From NCBI GenBank assembly GCA_017506865.1, contig JAFCMP010000547.1:62001-126000 (forward strand): a DNA stretch of 64,000 nt, read 5' to 3'. The stretch is from Tribonema minus. Taxonomy: Eukaryota > Sar > Xanthophyceae > Tribonematales > Tribonemataceae. The translations under genes and the position numbers were made by a program. Under the pieces are notes generated by a model. That model was not told where the DNA came from, did no database searches, and saw only the letters and a program-made list of their open reading frames with translations. Each line of letters begins with the position of its first letter. Position 1 is the stretch's first letter. Shown piece by piece: positions 1 to 10,629 of this stretch.

Positions 1-2011
1 TGCCGGTGGCGCACGTGCTGGATGATGAAGTTGAAGTTCAGGTCGACGACGAGCTGACCCTGGCCATCGTGCTGCAGCCTGCGAGCGCGGATGGCGCTGT
101 TGCTGCCGGCTGCGCGGAGGCGCAAGACGAGGCGGGGGCTGATGGTGATGATCAGTGGCGGCAGCACCTGCTGTCCGTTCTGTGCCGCCTGGCGCTGCTG
201 GAGCTCAATACGCTGGTGCACGACAGCGATAAAAGGGGGCGCGGGGGGGCGCTGGCGCAGGTGAAGGGGGGCTCGCAGCAGCCGCAGCAGCAGCAGCAGC
301 AGCGAGCAGCACATGGGGGCAGCGCTCAGATGACGGCCATACAGCAGGTGGTGCGGCTGGTGCAACATCACATCTTCAGGCAGCAGGTGAGCGTGCACCT
401 GTAATGCGAGTACTGAAGTGACTTAGCCGGCATTTTGCCAATGTCAGCTACTTGCCTCTTTTCAAATGCAAACGTGCACCGCAGGCAACACGTGATGTGT
501 CACAGGCCGCATGCGCACGAGTAGCGTTTGTGGTGATAATGATGATTGGAGGCTTTGGGGCTCAAAGTCATGTTGCCAACAAAGGGATTCACACGGCGCA
601 ACGAGATCTGTTGTTGGGTTGTGAATGATGGCGTGTCAATGATGCGCGTTGCCACTGCCACATAAATACCCTTTCAGGCCTATATCTTCATGTAGGTGAA
701 GATCTGCGTCACGGTGTAGACTGTGCTGTGTTGATACAAACTAGGGCACTTCAAAGCATGCACAGTGTGTGCATCTATCAACGTATATATACTATCCAGG
801 GCATGACATCGTGGATCCTCATCATCGGCACTTCGGGATAGATGCAGCGGTTGGGTTATATATACGTAGGCAGCATGTCATGAGGAGTAGCAGAACAAGC
901 TTTTTCATGAGCATCATTGCTCATCAACGCCTAACACAGGGTGAGAGTTTGCCCGGTATATGTCAGGCAACAAGCATATGCCAAAAAGCCCTTGCACAGA
1001 AACAACGTTCATGTGCCACCGTATCAAAAGTGGTTCTTGGCAAATGGCCTCTCTTCATGTACCCATGCGCCCTAAGCAATCATGTCTCCACCCCCTGACT
1101 TAGTGCAATAATGAAGGTTTCCAGCATCAAGATATCTACCAAACTGAGAGCACTCAGCATTTGCAGCACACTGTGGTCAGCATTGTTCAATCACTAACAG
1201 CAATATCAACCTCTTCTTTTGCAATGCTGCAGTATGGTGCTCGCATTTGCAAAGCGCTGTATAGTGGTTGTGTGTACAGGATGTGTGCAGGCAGACAGCA
1301 CGCTGCAAGACGTTGCTTGGAAACGTTGCGGCGGTGCTCCGCATCTGTGTATGTGTGTATGCCATCATGCAGTTCAACTCAACTCTTTTGCATCGCGCGC
1401 CAGGGACGTTAGGAGACATACGCTCAGTGCATCATGATAATTATTCAATCAAAGGATGTCTATGTATACATATGTGCTATCAGTAGAGGGCACCTTCAGC
1501 GACAGTGCAGCATCACACGCCAGTTCGCGAGAGTGCATCAACACATGACCCACTGCCTCTTGTGCCACCAAACGGCGCGTGCACAGGTGTGCGGCGTGCT
1601 CCGAGACGTCTCCACCGACGTAGCAACGCTCGGCATCCACACGAGCGCGCGCTGGACGCACTTCGAACTTCAAGACGCGTTCTCGCGCGCCGCCGTCGCG
1701 CTGGGCGCCAACTTCAACTTCACGGTCGCGCTGCGCGGCGCGGCGGCGACGGTCACGTCGCTCCCCGGCGCGCGCGGCTTCGGGACCTCGTACCAGCGCT
1801 GCCTGCCCGCTCTGCGCGCGCCGGCGCAGCTGGCGGCGGCGCTGCGCGGCGAGGTGCGCCGCCAGCTGCTGCAGGCGCTCGCGCGGCAGTGCTCCGAACG
1901 CGCAGCGGCGGCGGCGGCGGCGGCGGAGGGTGGCGGCGAGCGCTACAGCGTGCAGGCCAGCGTGCACGGCGGCGTAGTGCGGGTGTTCGAGCTCAGCAGC
2001 TGCACCAGCGA

Positions 2012-2044
<33 letters not shown>

Positions 2045-2441
2045 TGGCGACGGCGGCGGCGGTGGGCAGGATGCTCTGGGCGCTGCTGCTGCGCGGTTTG
2101 CCATGGAGGCGGGGCCGCTGAGACTGCCGCTGGTGACTCTCTCGTGCGAGTGCGCCGACTTTGCAGACGCAGCACCGCCATCGTCACCAGCAGAAGCAGC
2201 AGCGGCGGCGGCAGCGGCGGTGGAAGGCACTGCGCCTGGGGAGCCGTTCATAATCACTTGTACTGCGCATGGGGGCAACGCTGTTTCCCAGCTGGCGGCG
2301 ATCGGCGTGCCTGTGACCGCTGCTGCTGATGGCGTAGCTGTGATGTGGCAGCAGGGGGTAGGGCTTGGTGTGCTCAGTAAGCTGGAAGCTGTCATCAATG
2401 CGCTGTTGCCGCTGTCCGATCAAGCAATGGACATGGCGTAA
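1..2441 (+). CDS. 3' part of an unrecognised gene, two exons visible
   Basis: The exon open from the left window edge ends at 386 with donor CAG|GTGAGC. The next exon starts at 1587 after GCACAG and runs to a TAA stop at 2439-2441. Both junctions are phase 0, so the frame runs straight from ...HHIFRQQ into VCGVLRDVSTD. The first exon carries a leucine-rich helical stretch (WRQHLLSVLCRLALLEL) and a short glutamine run. The last exon has a beta-like segment around ANFNFTVALRG, an alanine run, a long glycine run coded by (GGC)n near 2013-2060, and an orderly C-terminus ending QAMDMA. I do not recognise the family; a Mediator-type helical subunit crossed my mind but no diagnostic motif supports it. 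The 5' part lies outside the window. Intron 387-1586 holds no other gene that I can see. Confidence 0.5.
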
Positions 2442-4575
2442 CAGCCACATACACAAAGACTGGCATGAGGCAGTGTACTGTGTTGAATGTGTGTTTGGCT
2501 GGAACAATGCATGCTCGCTGCAAGGTTGCTATGACGCCAAACTATTCGCGACTGATTAGACTTGGAGCTCAAACACAATGTTTCGCGAGAAGCCGCAACT
2601 GGTTCAGCAAGGCTGCATTGCTGGCTGTAAGCTTGTGGGCCTGGCTCCGCAAGAACATGTTGCAGTTTGTGTCAACTATTTATAAGCATACTCTGTGGGG
2701 GTGTCACACGCTGTATCCACACCACTTTTGCAACACAAATCTGTCAGGTCAACGGCTGACTTCATGTGTAGGTGAGGCCAAGCCTTGTGTATGCAACTGC
2801 ACAACAGGTGCAGTTGCAGTGAATGGGCGCTCCTTGCATTCAAATTTTGTGATCATGTCATCAAGCTGCGCCCCAGCTGGAACAACACAACACACTACCT
2901 TTCACGCTTGCCGCAATCGCATGCGGTGTGAGCAACGCCTTAGTCTCTAGAGGTAGGTTGGTGATACCCCTCTCCCTCTCCCCGGGGGGGGGGCGCCACA
3001 TGCAGTCTGTTCGCGGTAGGGTTCTCATTTTATAAAATGCGTCTCAACAAACCAAAGAAAGGGGCGCAGCCTGTATACGCGAAACTTCAACGCACAGCAC
3101 AACGCCAAAGTATGGTGAGTCGTGCTCATCAACCGCATTTCGTGCTGCGAAGCAGCAAGCGTTTCCCTGGCACACTGTAACAGCAGGTGCGCACTGCTGC
3201 GGTTTGGTGGGGCTATGACACCATTCACCTCGTTCACACTGTCATGTCGACCTCTTGCTGAAGCGAGTAATACCACTTAGGCAAATTTTTGTTTAGCGGC
3301 GTGAAAAAGCCCAGATGGTGGATGCTCAGCCACCACCAGAATCTGAGAATCTGACAACTACTTGCAGTGTTGTAGTTTTCATGTCTTGAAAAAAGTCATC
3401 TCTCACATGGGACGCGAAATTCAAATGTCCAGTTTGATACTTTGCTTGTATGTGCCTGTATCCCCCTTGCCACAGAGCCAGGTGACAACAAAGTCAAGCC
3501 GCATTTACCGATGCTGATGAGAACCAGTGACCAGCTTCGCCGCCTACCTGAGTCTGGAGCGATTTTCAGCAATCTAGACTGTGCTTTCTCTCACCTGTGG
3601 AACCTCCACTGCTGCTGCACTTCTGTCAGCCTCCATCAGTGCTGACTTGAAGTGAAAAGTACTTGTAATTGCAGATTCCTGCTTATGGCGCGAATACTAT
3701 TTGTCCACAGCGGCAAGTAATCTGCCAGTGTTGAGCATTGTTGGCGAGCAAATCGTGCTACTTGGATCTCCATGCATTGATGCAGAAAATTGTGCTCAGA
3801 CAGTCGAATCATGCTCTCGCGTAACTACGTAATTTGGGCATGGCCAGGTGTGGCATATATGGCGTTGTATGCGGTAGGATGCAGCAAACAAACATCACAA
3901 AGCAGGAATGAGACAATGATAAACAATTTCAAGACATGCATGATGCTTGGAAGTTGAGCCATGCCAGAGCGCATGGCACATACGTGGACTTCAGTGTGTG
4001 CACAACCGGACACACCAAACCTCCAGTCACTCCAACTCTGTGGGGGTAGCCCCCCTTCGGACTTTCGTTGTACAGGCAGGGCAGACACAGCTGGTGGCAC
4101 AGCAGTGCTGCGCGGCAACGGGCGCTCGACCGGTCACTTCAACTTCAACCCTTGCAGTCACTGCAATCGGCAGCACCGCGCTATCACCACCCTGCTGCGT
4201 TGCACAACGCTTCAAGCAGTACCGCTAGCGCTGCACTAACCCTACATGCTGCACCCTGCACGTAGCTGCTGAGTCGCTCAAGTGCAATCGCTCAGAAAGG
4301 GCTAAGCATCAAATGTTCAAACAGCCTCGTGTCGCCAAGTAGGGTCTGCGCTCGCGGCCGCACAAACAAGCAGCTGCAATTCGCACGGCCAAAACTGCAG
4401 TTCAGCGCAGTCTGACAGGTGCAGCACGCGCACAGTCCGCCCCCTCCTCCAATTTCAGCACCGGCACTTCACTCGGTGGCACTGTGCGTGGCCGTCCTCC
4501 TGTGTCACCCCGGCGCTGCATATACATGCCAGAACGACCACACACACCACAGCGCTGCATGTGTCACCCTCACCC
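2442..4575. other. Intergenic spacer between convergent genes
   Basis: This stretch lies between the stop of the plus gene and the stop of the acetyltransferase gene on minus. Only short open frames without coding character occur on either strand. A G-run sits near 2983-2992. I see no RNA gene and no clear poly(A) signal that I would assign. Confidence 0.5.
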
Positions 4576-7495
4576 TCACCCTCCACTGGCACCGCCGCCG
4601 CCCTCAGGGACTGGCTCTGTCACACCGCCCGCCTCTGATGGGTCATACAGCGCTGCCACAGGCCGCTTGCCGAGCACTGACTTGTCTCCACATGCAGGCT
4701 CGGCCTCAGGTGCTGTTGGCGGCAGTTGTGGCGGTTGAATAGCCGCTGGCTGTGTGTTGGTGTCGGCGGCGGCGGCGATGCCATAGCTGACGTGAAAAGG
4801 GATTAGTGGGTGACGCTTCTCGTGGGCGCATTTCTTGTTGCGCTCGCCAGGGGCGCGACCGGCTTCATGGCTGGCGCAGCTCTGCACGCAGCGCAAACAC
4901 AAAAAGAGGAAAGTGAGTAACCGCTTTGAGAGCATCGCTCAACTTCAAGTAATTCGGCGCGTCACTCGTGGCACTGCTGGGTGAACAGTGGGCAACGTGG
5001 GGAAAGGGTATGCGCAAAGGAATTTATGGGCCATGTTGAGCCATGACAATATGCAGCCGTGACATGGCTACCAGCATCTAAAACACGATTGATATGTTAG
5101 CAATAGCATCGCATCACGCAATTTGGCTTCTGCGCGGGCTGTAAAAACTGCCACAGCACAGCAGCAACACAGTCACGACCATGGTAGACAAAATGCATCG
5201 CTGTGCATATGCATCACATATGCAGCAGTGCTGTACTGATCAGCACTGTTGCCGGCCAAGATGCTCTGATCATGAGCAAATATTATAGGGTTCCTAGACT
5301 TTCGCTGAGCTCATCAAGACATGCTTGTACCAAACACCGTGTCTGCTCTGCTCAGAGCAAGAAATGCAAAACTTGCCAAATATCTACTACACACCAACAA
5401 CTTCGGCCAAGACACTGACAAAACACGCGCATGAGGAGTGCCACCAGTGTGCATCAGTAGCTCAACGCACTACACTTACCTGTGCCTCAGGCTGAGTCGC
5501 AACACACAACTGCATCTTACATAGTGCATCACTCATGATAATTTCAACACTTGCGGTGCCATCTGAATAGTCGCTACCTTGGCCGGTGAATGAGCGCAAG
5601 GGCACTGTCCACCGCATTGTGTACAGGCAAAGTCTTGCCACTGGGCAGGGTCACTTTGTCAAAGCGCACGGTTCATACCAACGATCAGCAATGTGTACAT
5701 CTACATGCTTTCTACATGCCGCCACTACATAGTGATGTTTGCAGTTTTCACGAATGTAACAAAACCCATCATCTTGATTTTCACCTTGAACTTTGATAAA
5801 AACTTCAACTTCAAATGAACTGGCTCTTAACTTCAAGGTCCGAACCACGAGGCCTCCCACAATGCGAATCAGTGCAAGGGCACCGTCTACCGCAGCATGA
5901 GCACAGGCAGCGTCTTGCCACTGGGCAAGATCACTCCGTCAAAGCGCACGGTTCATACCAGCGATCAGCAATGCGTACATGTACATACTTTCTACATGCC
6001 GCCGCTAGTGATGTTTGCGGTCTTTGCAAATGCTGTCAGCCATATCAGCATCTTAAACGTCACCTTAAACTTCAATGCATACTTCAACTTCACATGAACT
6101 GCACCACGAGGCCTCACCTGATACGCGCAAGATGCGCAGCGGTACCCGAGGCCGTTGCAGATGGGGTGGGGGGGGTCGCACCGGTTGCACTGCGGGTTGA
6201 GGGTGTTTCGCCCCACTCGGTGGCAATGGTAGATAAGCAGCGCCGTGGTGTGCTTGGCCCAGCGCAGCGTATCCGACTGGCACCCCAGTGACATGAGCGC
6301 CTCCACGCAGGTCTGCTGCGAGTCGATCGGCCCCCCAGGCAGGGGGGCATCAGGGTCCGCGCACGCGTCAGCATCCACCTTGAACCCAGCGCTGCCGTAA
6401 GTGCGCACAGCAGCCTGCCACATGGTCTCGTGAGCGCCCTGCAGTGGCGTGCCGGCGGCGCGCGCCAGCGGCACCACGAAGAGGTTCTCCTGCTCTTCTT
6501 TGACCGCAGCGCAGAGACGCAGCAGCAGCGCGCGCAGCTCCTGAGCATAGGTACTATCTGCTCCCACAGCGTTCTTCTTGAGCGCCTCGTTGCGCTGGTG
6601 CAGCAGGCCCAGGAGCTGTATGGGCCAGCAATCTCCCTCGATGAGCACTGGCGCCACTGGGCGACAGTCGCCCTCCCCCTGCCCCCCTGCAGCAGCCGCA
6701 AGACCAGCCCCCGCCACAGAGGCGCCCCCCCCCTGCATCGCCTCTTGCTCCATCGCAGCAAAGTGGGCGACATAGAGGTTGGTGCGCATGCTCTCCACGG
6801 TGGTGTCATCCTCGCCGCAGCGCTTGAAGATGCGGTTGTAGAAGCTGCGCAGGTGCTCCGAGGTGGCCGCCTTCATGCGGGCTGGTCGCTGCCACCAGAC
6901 GTAACTCCCAACCTGCCGAGCCGGGGCACTCCAGAGGTATGCTGTCTCGAACCCCAGCCGGCGAGCATGCTCCAGGTATGCGCCAATCACCTCCTGGTAC
7001 AACTGGCTGCGAACCGCGTCCGGGTAAACGTACTCGACGCTGTCGACGTACGCCACATACACGGATTTGCGGTTGCAAGCAGGAGCATCGGCGCCGTACT
7101 CATACACGTACACTATCAGCACGCATACGTCCACTCCATCAATGCGTGCACACAGGCCGATGGCCTTGACGGTGTAGTCAAAAGCAGGAGGCAAGTCGTC
7201 ACCAGGCCCGGCCCTAAACATGTGCCAAATGATGATGGGCACGTCGTAGATCTTGTTGCCACTCGCCAGCACGCGCACGCTCAGGTCCCCCGCGTTGAGC
7301 GCTGCTGCAGCAGCTGCGCCATGCCTGCGCGCGTAGTCGTCAAGAGCTTGAGTACACCGTGCCCGAACACGCGCCTCCACGAACGCGCTGAGGACATTGT
7401 GCTGCAGCGTCTCCGCACGGTACGCATCGTGCACTGTGACCCGTGCCTCGCCCGCCGCCACCGCCACCCCCACTGCCTCCGCCTCCGCCGGCCGG

Positions 7496-7529
<34 letters not shown>

Positions 7530-7639
7530 GCTGCACTGCCACCCCCACCGCCTCCGCTGCATGACGCTGCTGCTGCTGCTGCTGCTGCTGCTGCGGCACC
7601 GCAACCGCCACCGCCTCCGCCTCCGCCTCCGCTGCCCAG

Positions 7640-7681
<42 letters not shown>

Positions 7682-8860
7682 ACCGCCACCCCCACCGCCT
7701 CCGTCTCCGCATCAGCATCACGGCCTCTGTGCCTGGCTTGCATGCGGCAAGCGCAGCACGCGTACGTCTCCCCGCTGCTGCCGGCGCGTGGGTTGTACAG
7801 CGCGCATGCGCAGTGCTCATACCGTCTACACATGCTGCACCGTACCATCTCCTCGAAGAGCCCGCTGCCTGTGTTGCGTTTCTGCAGGTCTTCCATGAGG
7901 AGTGGCTTCACGTCCGTGCAGCTGCCGCCAACCTCAGATGCCACACCGCCGACATCTCCGCCAAGCCCAGCGGCCGCCGCCGCAGCAGCCTGCGCCACCG
8001 TAAACACTGCCACCGCTGCTGCCGCCCCACGCACTGTAGCTGTGCGTGGTGCTGCCGCTGCATGCGGCGAAACGACTGCAGATGCTGCAAGCGCCCCTTC
8101 GCCCACCGCCACCTGCCTCACCGACAACACGCCACCTGCTGCCCCCGCTCCAGCCTCTGTCACCGCTGTGCGCGTGCGCGCTGGCGCGCGCTTTCGCCCT
8201 GCCGGTGCGCCGCCATTTGCGGCAGCTGTGCGTGGTGCAGCCGCTGCATGTATCGTCACCACTGCACGAGCGGCAAGCACCTCTCCGCCCGCCGCTGCCT
8301 GCCTCCCCGGCAACGCGCTGCCCCCTGCCCCCACCCCGAACTCCGCCGCTGCTGTGCGCATTGCCCTCGAGGCTCGCTCGCTGCTTGCTGTGCGTGCAGT
8401 CGCCACTGCTGCGTGCTCGGTTGTCTCCGCCCTGCCCGCCCTTGCCCTCCTGCCCCTGGCTGACATCCCTTCCAGCAGCTTTCGGGGCTCCGCTGCTGCC
8501 TCCTCCTCTGCCGCCCCTGTGAGACCCCCTCTCCTTACCGCCGCTCCTGCTGAACGCACCGCCAATGCCCCGCCCTCCGCAGCCGCCTCAGCTGCCTCTG
8601 CGCGCGCCGCCGCTGCCGTGAGCAAACCCACTGCCAACGCCCCGCCCTCCGCCACCGCCTCAGCTGCTGCTGCGCGCTCCGCCGCTGCCATGCGTGAACC
8701 CACCGCCAACGCCCCGCCCTCCGCCGCCACCGCTTCAGCTGCTGCTGCGCGCGCCGCCGCTGCCGTGAGCGAACCCACTGCCAACGCCCCGCCCTCCGCT
8801 GCTGCCGCCGCTGCCGTGAGCGCACACATCGCTAACGCCCTGCCCTCCGTCGCCGCCTCA

Positions 8861-8898
<38 letters not shown>

Positions 8899-9876
8899 GC
8901 GCGCCGCCGCTGCCGTGAGCGAACCCACTGCCAATGCCCCGCCCTCCGCTGCTGCCGCCGCTGCCGTGAGCGCACACATCGCTAACGCCCTGCCCTCCGT
9001 CGCCGCCTCAGCTGCTGCTGCTGCTGCTGCTGCTGCTGCCCCAGCGTGCACCTCCCGCTCTGCCTCACCAGGTGCTATTGCTTCCGCTGCCGCTGGTGCC
9101 TCTGCTGCTGCTGCCGCTACTGCTGCTGCCGCTGCTGCAGGCTGCTCTACGTTGCCGTCAAAGCCCTCCAAGTCATCAGAAGGTAGAGCAATTGGGCCTA
9201 ACGGCAGCTTCTTGTGACAGAGTTCGCAACAGCACCAGCTTGCATCAGGGGCTAGGTACAGGTCCTGCTTGGTGACGATGTACCTGCTGCAGATGTTGCA
9301 GCGGTACACCTCAGGCTTGCGGCGCATGCACTGGTACCCACAGACGGTGCAGCAATGGTGGGAACCTGCCATTGGGCAGCCATTGCACTGTGCCCGCTGC
9401 TTGGCGTCAGCCTCCACTGCCTTCGCCCAATTTGTGATGAACACCTGACGGAGAGCTTCCGCCTGGAGGTGCACTTGGTGCGATGGGGTGTCGCGATTAA
9501 AGAGAGTGGCGTTGGCGAACACGAGCTGCACGTCAGCCTCGAAAGCGTCCGCGCTCTTGTACAGCCTGTCCCGGCCGCGTCTCTCGATGGTGCCAGAGTC
9601 CATCGGCTTGCAGACCACATTGCTATAATCTGGCGCCTCCGCCGCGGTCACGGGCCTGTTAAAGAGACCGTCCGTGTTAACCTTGCGGTCGTCTTTGAGG
9701 AGCAGGAGCACAGGCCTCAGCAGGTTTTCCCAAAGCGCGTCCCTGGAGGTGATGAGCACGTGGCGGGCGATGCTCTCTGCGGAGCAGGTGCTGAGTGCGC
9801 TGGCCAAGGCGTTGTTGGCAAGGGGTGCGGCGACCTTGCAAGCTTCTGGGGGGGTCTCGAAGGTTCCAGCAACACC
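4576..9876 (-). CDS. p300/CBP-type histone acetyltransferase with bromodomain, PHD and ZZ fingers (5' end unresolved)
   Basis: This is a nuclear coactivator that should transfer acetyl groups from acetyl-CoA to histone lysines. Two exons are clear: 6118-9876 (starts after GCGCAG, 1253 codons) and 4576-4881 (102 codons, TGA stop). They are joined phase 0 across a 1.2-kb intron. In order: a bromodomain (about residues 45-158, with VVCKPMD and the VFANATLFN helix), a Cys-rich cluster (160-228), an alanine-rich linker (240-670), a PHD-like finger (RCSMCRRYEHCACALY), three glutamine tracts, and the KAT11 catalytic core (about 815-1032, with IDGVDVC, YVAYVDSVEYVYP and GAYLEHARRLGF). After these comes the RRAKHSS-like segment LRWAKHTTALLIYHCHR. 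A ZZ finger is assembled only when the two exons are joined (CNRC..YRCASC..SC..KRHPL). No TAZ2 follows. No ATG precedes residue 1 in the large exon: the apparent start at 9807 is TTG, so at least one upstream exon is missing. The bromodomain makes it metazoan-like rather than plant HAC-like. Confidence 0.86.
5589..6101. repeat. Tandem duplication, two copies of about 234 bp, in the last intron of the acetyltransferase gene
   Basis: Bases 5589-5822 and 5868-6101 are diverged direct copies; both contain GCGCACGGTTCATACCA and end in AACTTCAACTTCA.ATGAACTG. The second copy ends about 16 bases from the donor at 6117. No open frame is shared by the copies, so they look non-coding. Confidence 0.8.
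7491..7680 (-). repeat. Three CAG (glutamine) tracts inside the acetyltransferase exon
   Basis: (CTG)n runs on the plus strand near 7499-7529, 7566-7592 and 7640-7680 encode polyglutamine on minus. They are separated by near-repeated spacers reading roughly AEAVGVAV. The tract-plus-spacer block itself is repeated three times. The tracts lie between the PHD-like finger and the catalytic core, where flexible linkers are expected. Confidence 0.85.
8761..9030 (-). repeat. In-frame 150-bp coding minisatellite (50-residue unit) in the acetyltransferase linker
   Basis: The block at 8761-8877 recurs at 8911-9029 almost without change, separated by a longer alanine-coding (CTG/GCT)n run. The period is 150 bases, a multiple of three, so the repeat adds 50 residues without a frameshift. 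Shorter related units (EGGALAVGSLTAAAA-like) continue down to about 8530. All lie in the alanine-rich linker between the N-terminal Cys-rich cluster and the PHD-like finger. Confidence 0.85.
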
Positions 9877-10629
9877 CTGCGCATGAGCACAAGCAACGCA
9901 TGATGTGCGGCAGCATTGATGGTCAAAAGTTCAACTGAAACTTGAAGAATTGGAAGTTCAACTAAAACTTGAAGTCTGGGGAGAGAGAAAGCGTGAGGTG
10001 AGATCATGACCACAATGTGCGATGATCAAGTATTGGGTTTGGCTTAATCGGTTCTGACTTGGTAGCTATTCGGGGGAGTGAGAGTTGGTGATGGGGCGAC
10101 GCAGGGCGCGCCTGTGCTGTGTGATTATCAGCCGCCGTATAACAGGTATATGCAGTGCTGGCCAGAAAGAAGCGCTTTGTCGATAGAGGCCTCCTAGCTT
10201 ATGGTACAACATGATGCGGTTGTACTCAGCAGCCGCACCGCATTAACGTCTTTTTTGTCGTGGTTTCATTTCACGGTCTTGCAGCTTCCTGGTGTGTCGT
10301 CGGGCGCGTGGATGCACAGCTGCGTAAACAGTCCGAATACTATTTTTTTATAAGCAGTTTCTTCATCAATACCATTGGAAATGCAGGTGTTGTTGCGAAG
10401 AAATGCCTCGTGCATACACTGAGAGAGCGACTTGAATCATTGACCGAACTGGCAAGGACAACTTTGAAACGTCAAGGCACCAGTAATTTCACACGTGGCA
10501 GATGTTATTTTTTCCAACCAATTGTGCAGTAATTCAAAGCAGCGGCAAAAGCGCCTACACAGGTCAGCCACATGCAAGCACTTGGCAACTTTTGATGAAC
10601 TATACAGATGCTTTGAAATTAGATCTCAC

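Noticed and set aside
2000-2200. Long open frames on minus made of arginine, proline or alanine runs
   Set aside because: They are antisense or out-of-frame readings of (GGC)n/(GCC)n within the plus-strand exon; the plus frame has the phase-closing splice sites.
6430-9217. Long plus-strand frames opposite the acetyltransferase exon
   Set aside because: They are shadows of GC-rich minus coding sequence. The minus frame carries the bromodomain, KAT11 and ZZ signatures; the plus readings are leucine/arginine or alanine/proline low complexity.
9796-9807. Start of the acetyltransferase at 9807
   Set aside because: The codon there is TTG. The frame is open upstream to an acceptor at 9877, so the true start is in an earlier exon.
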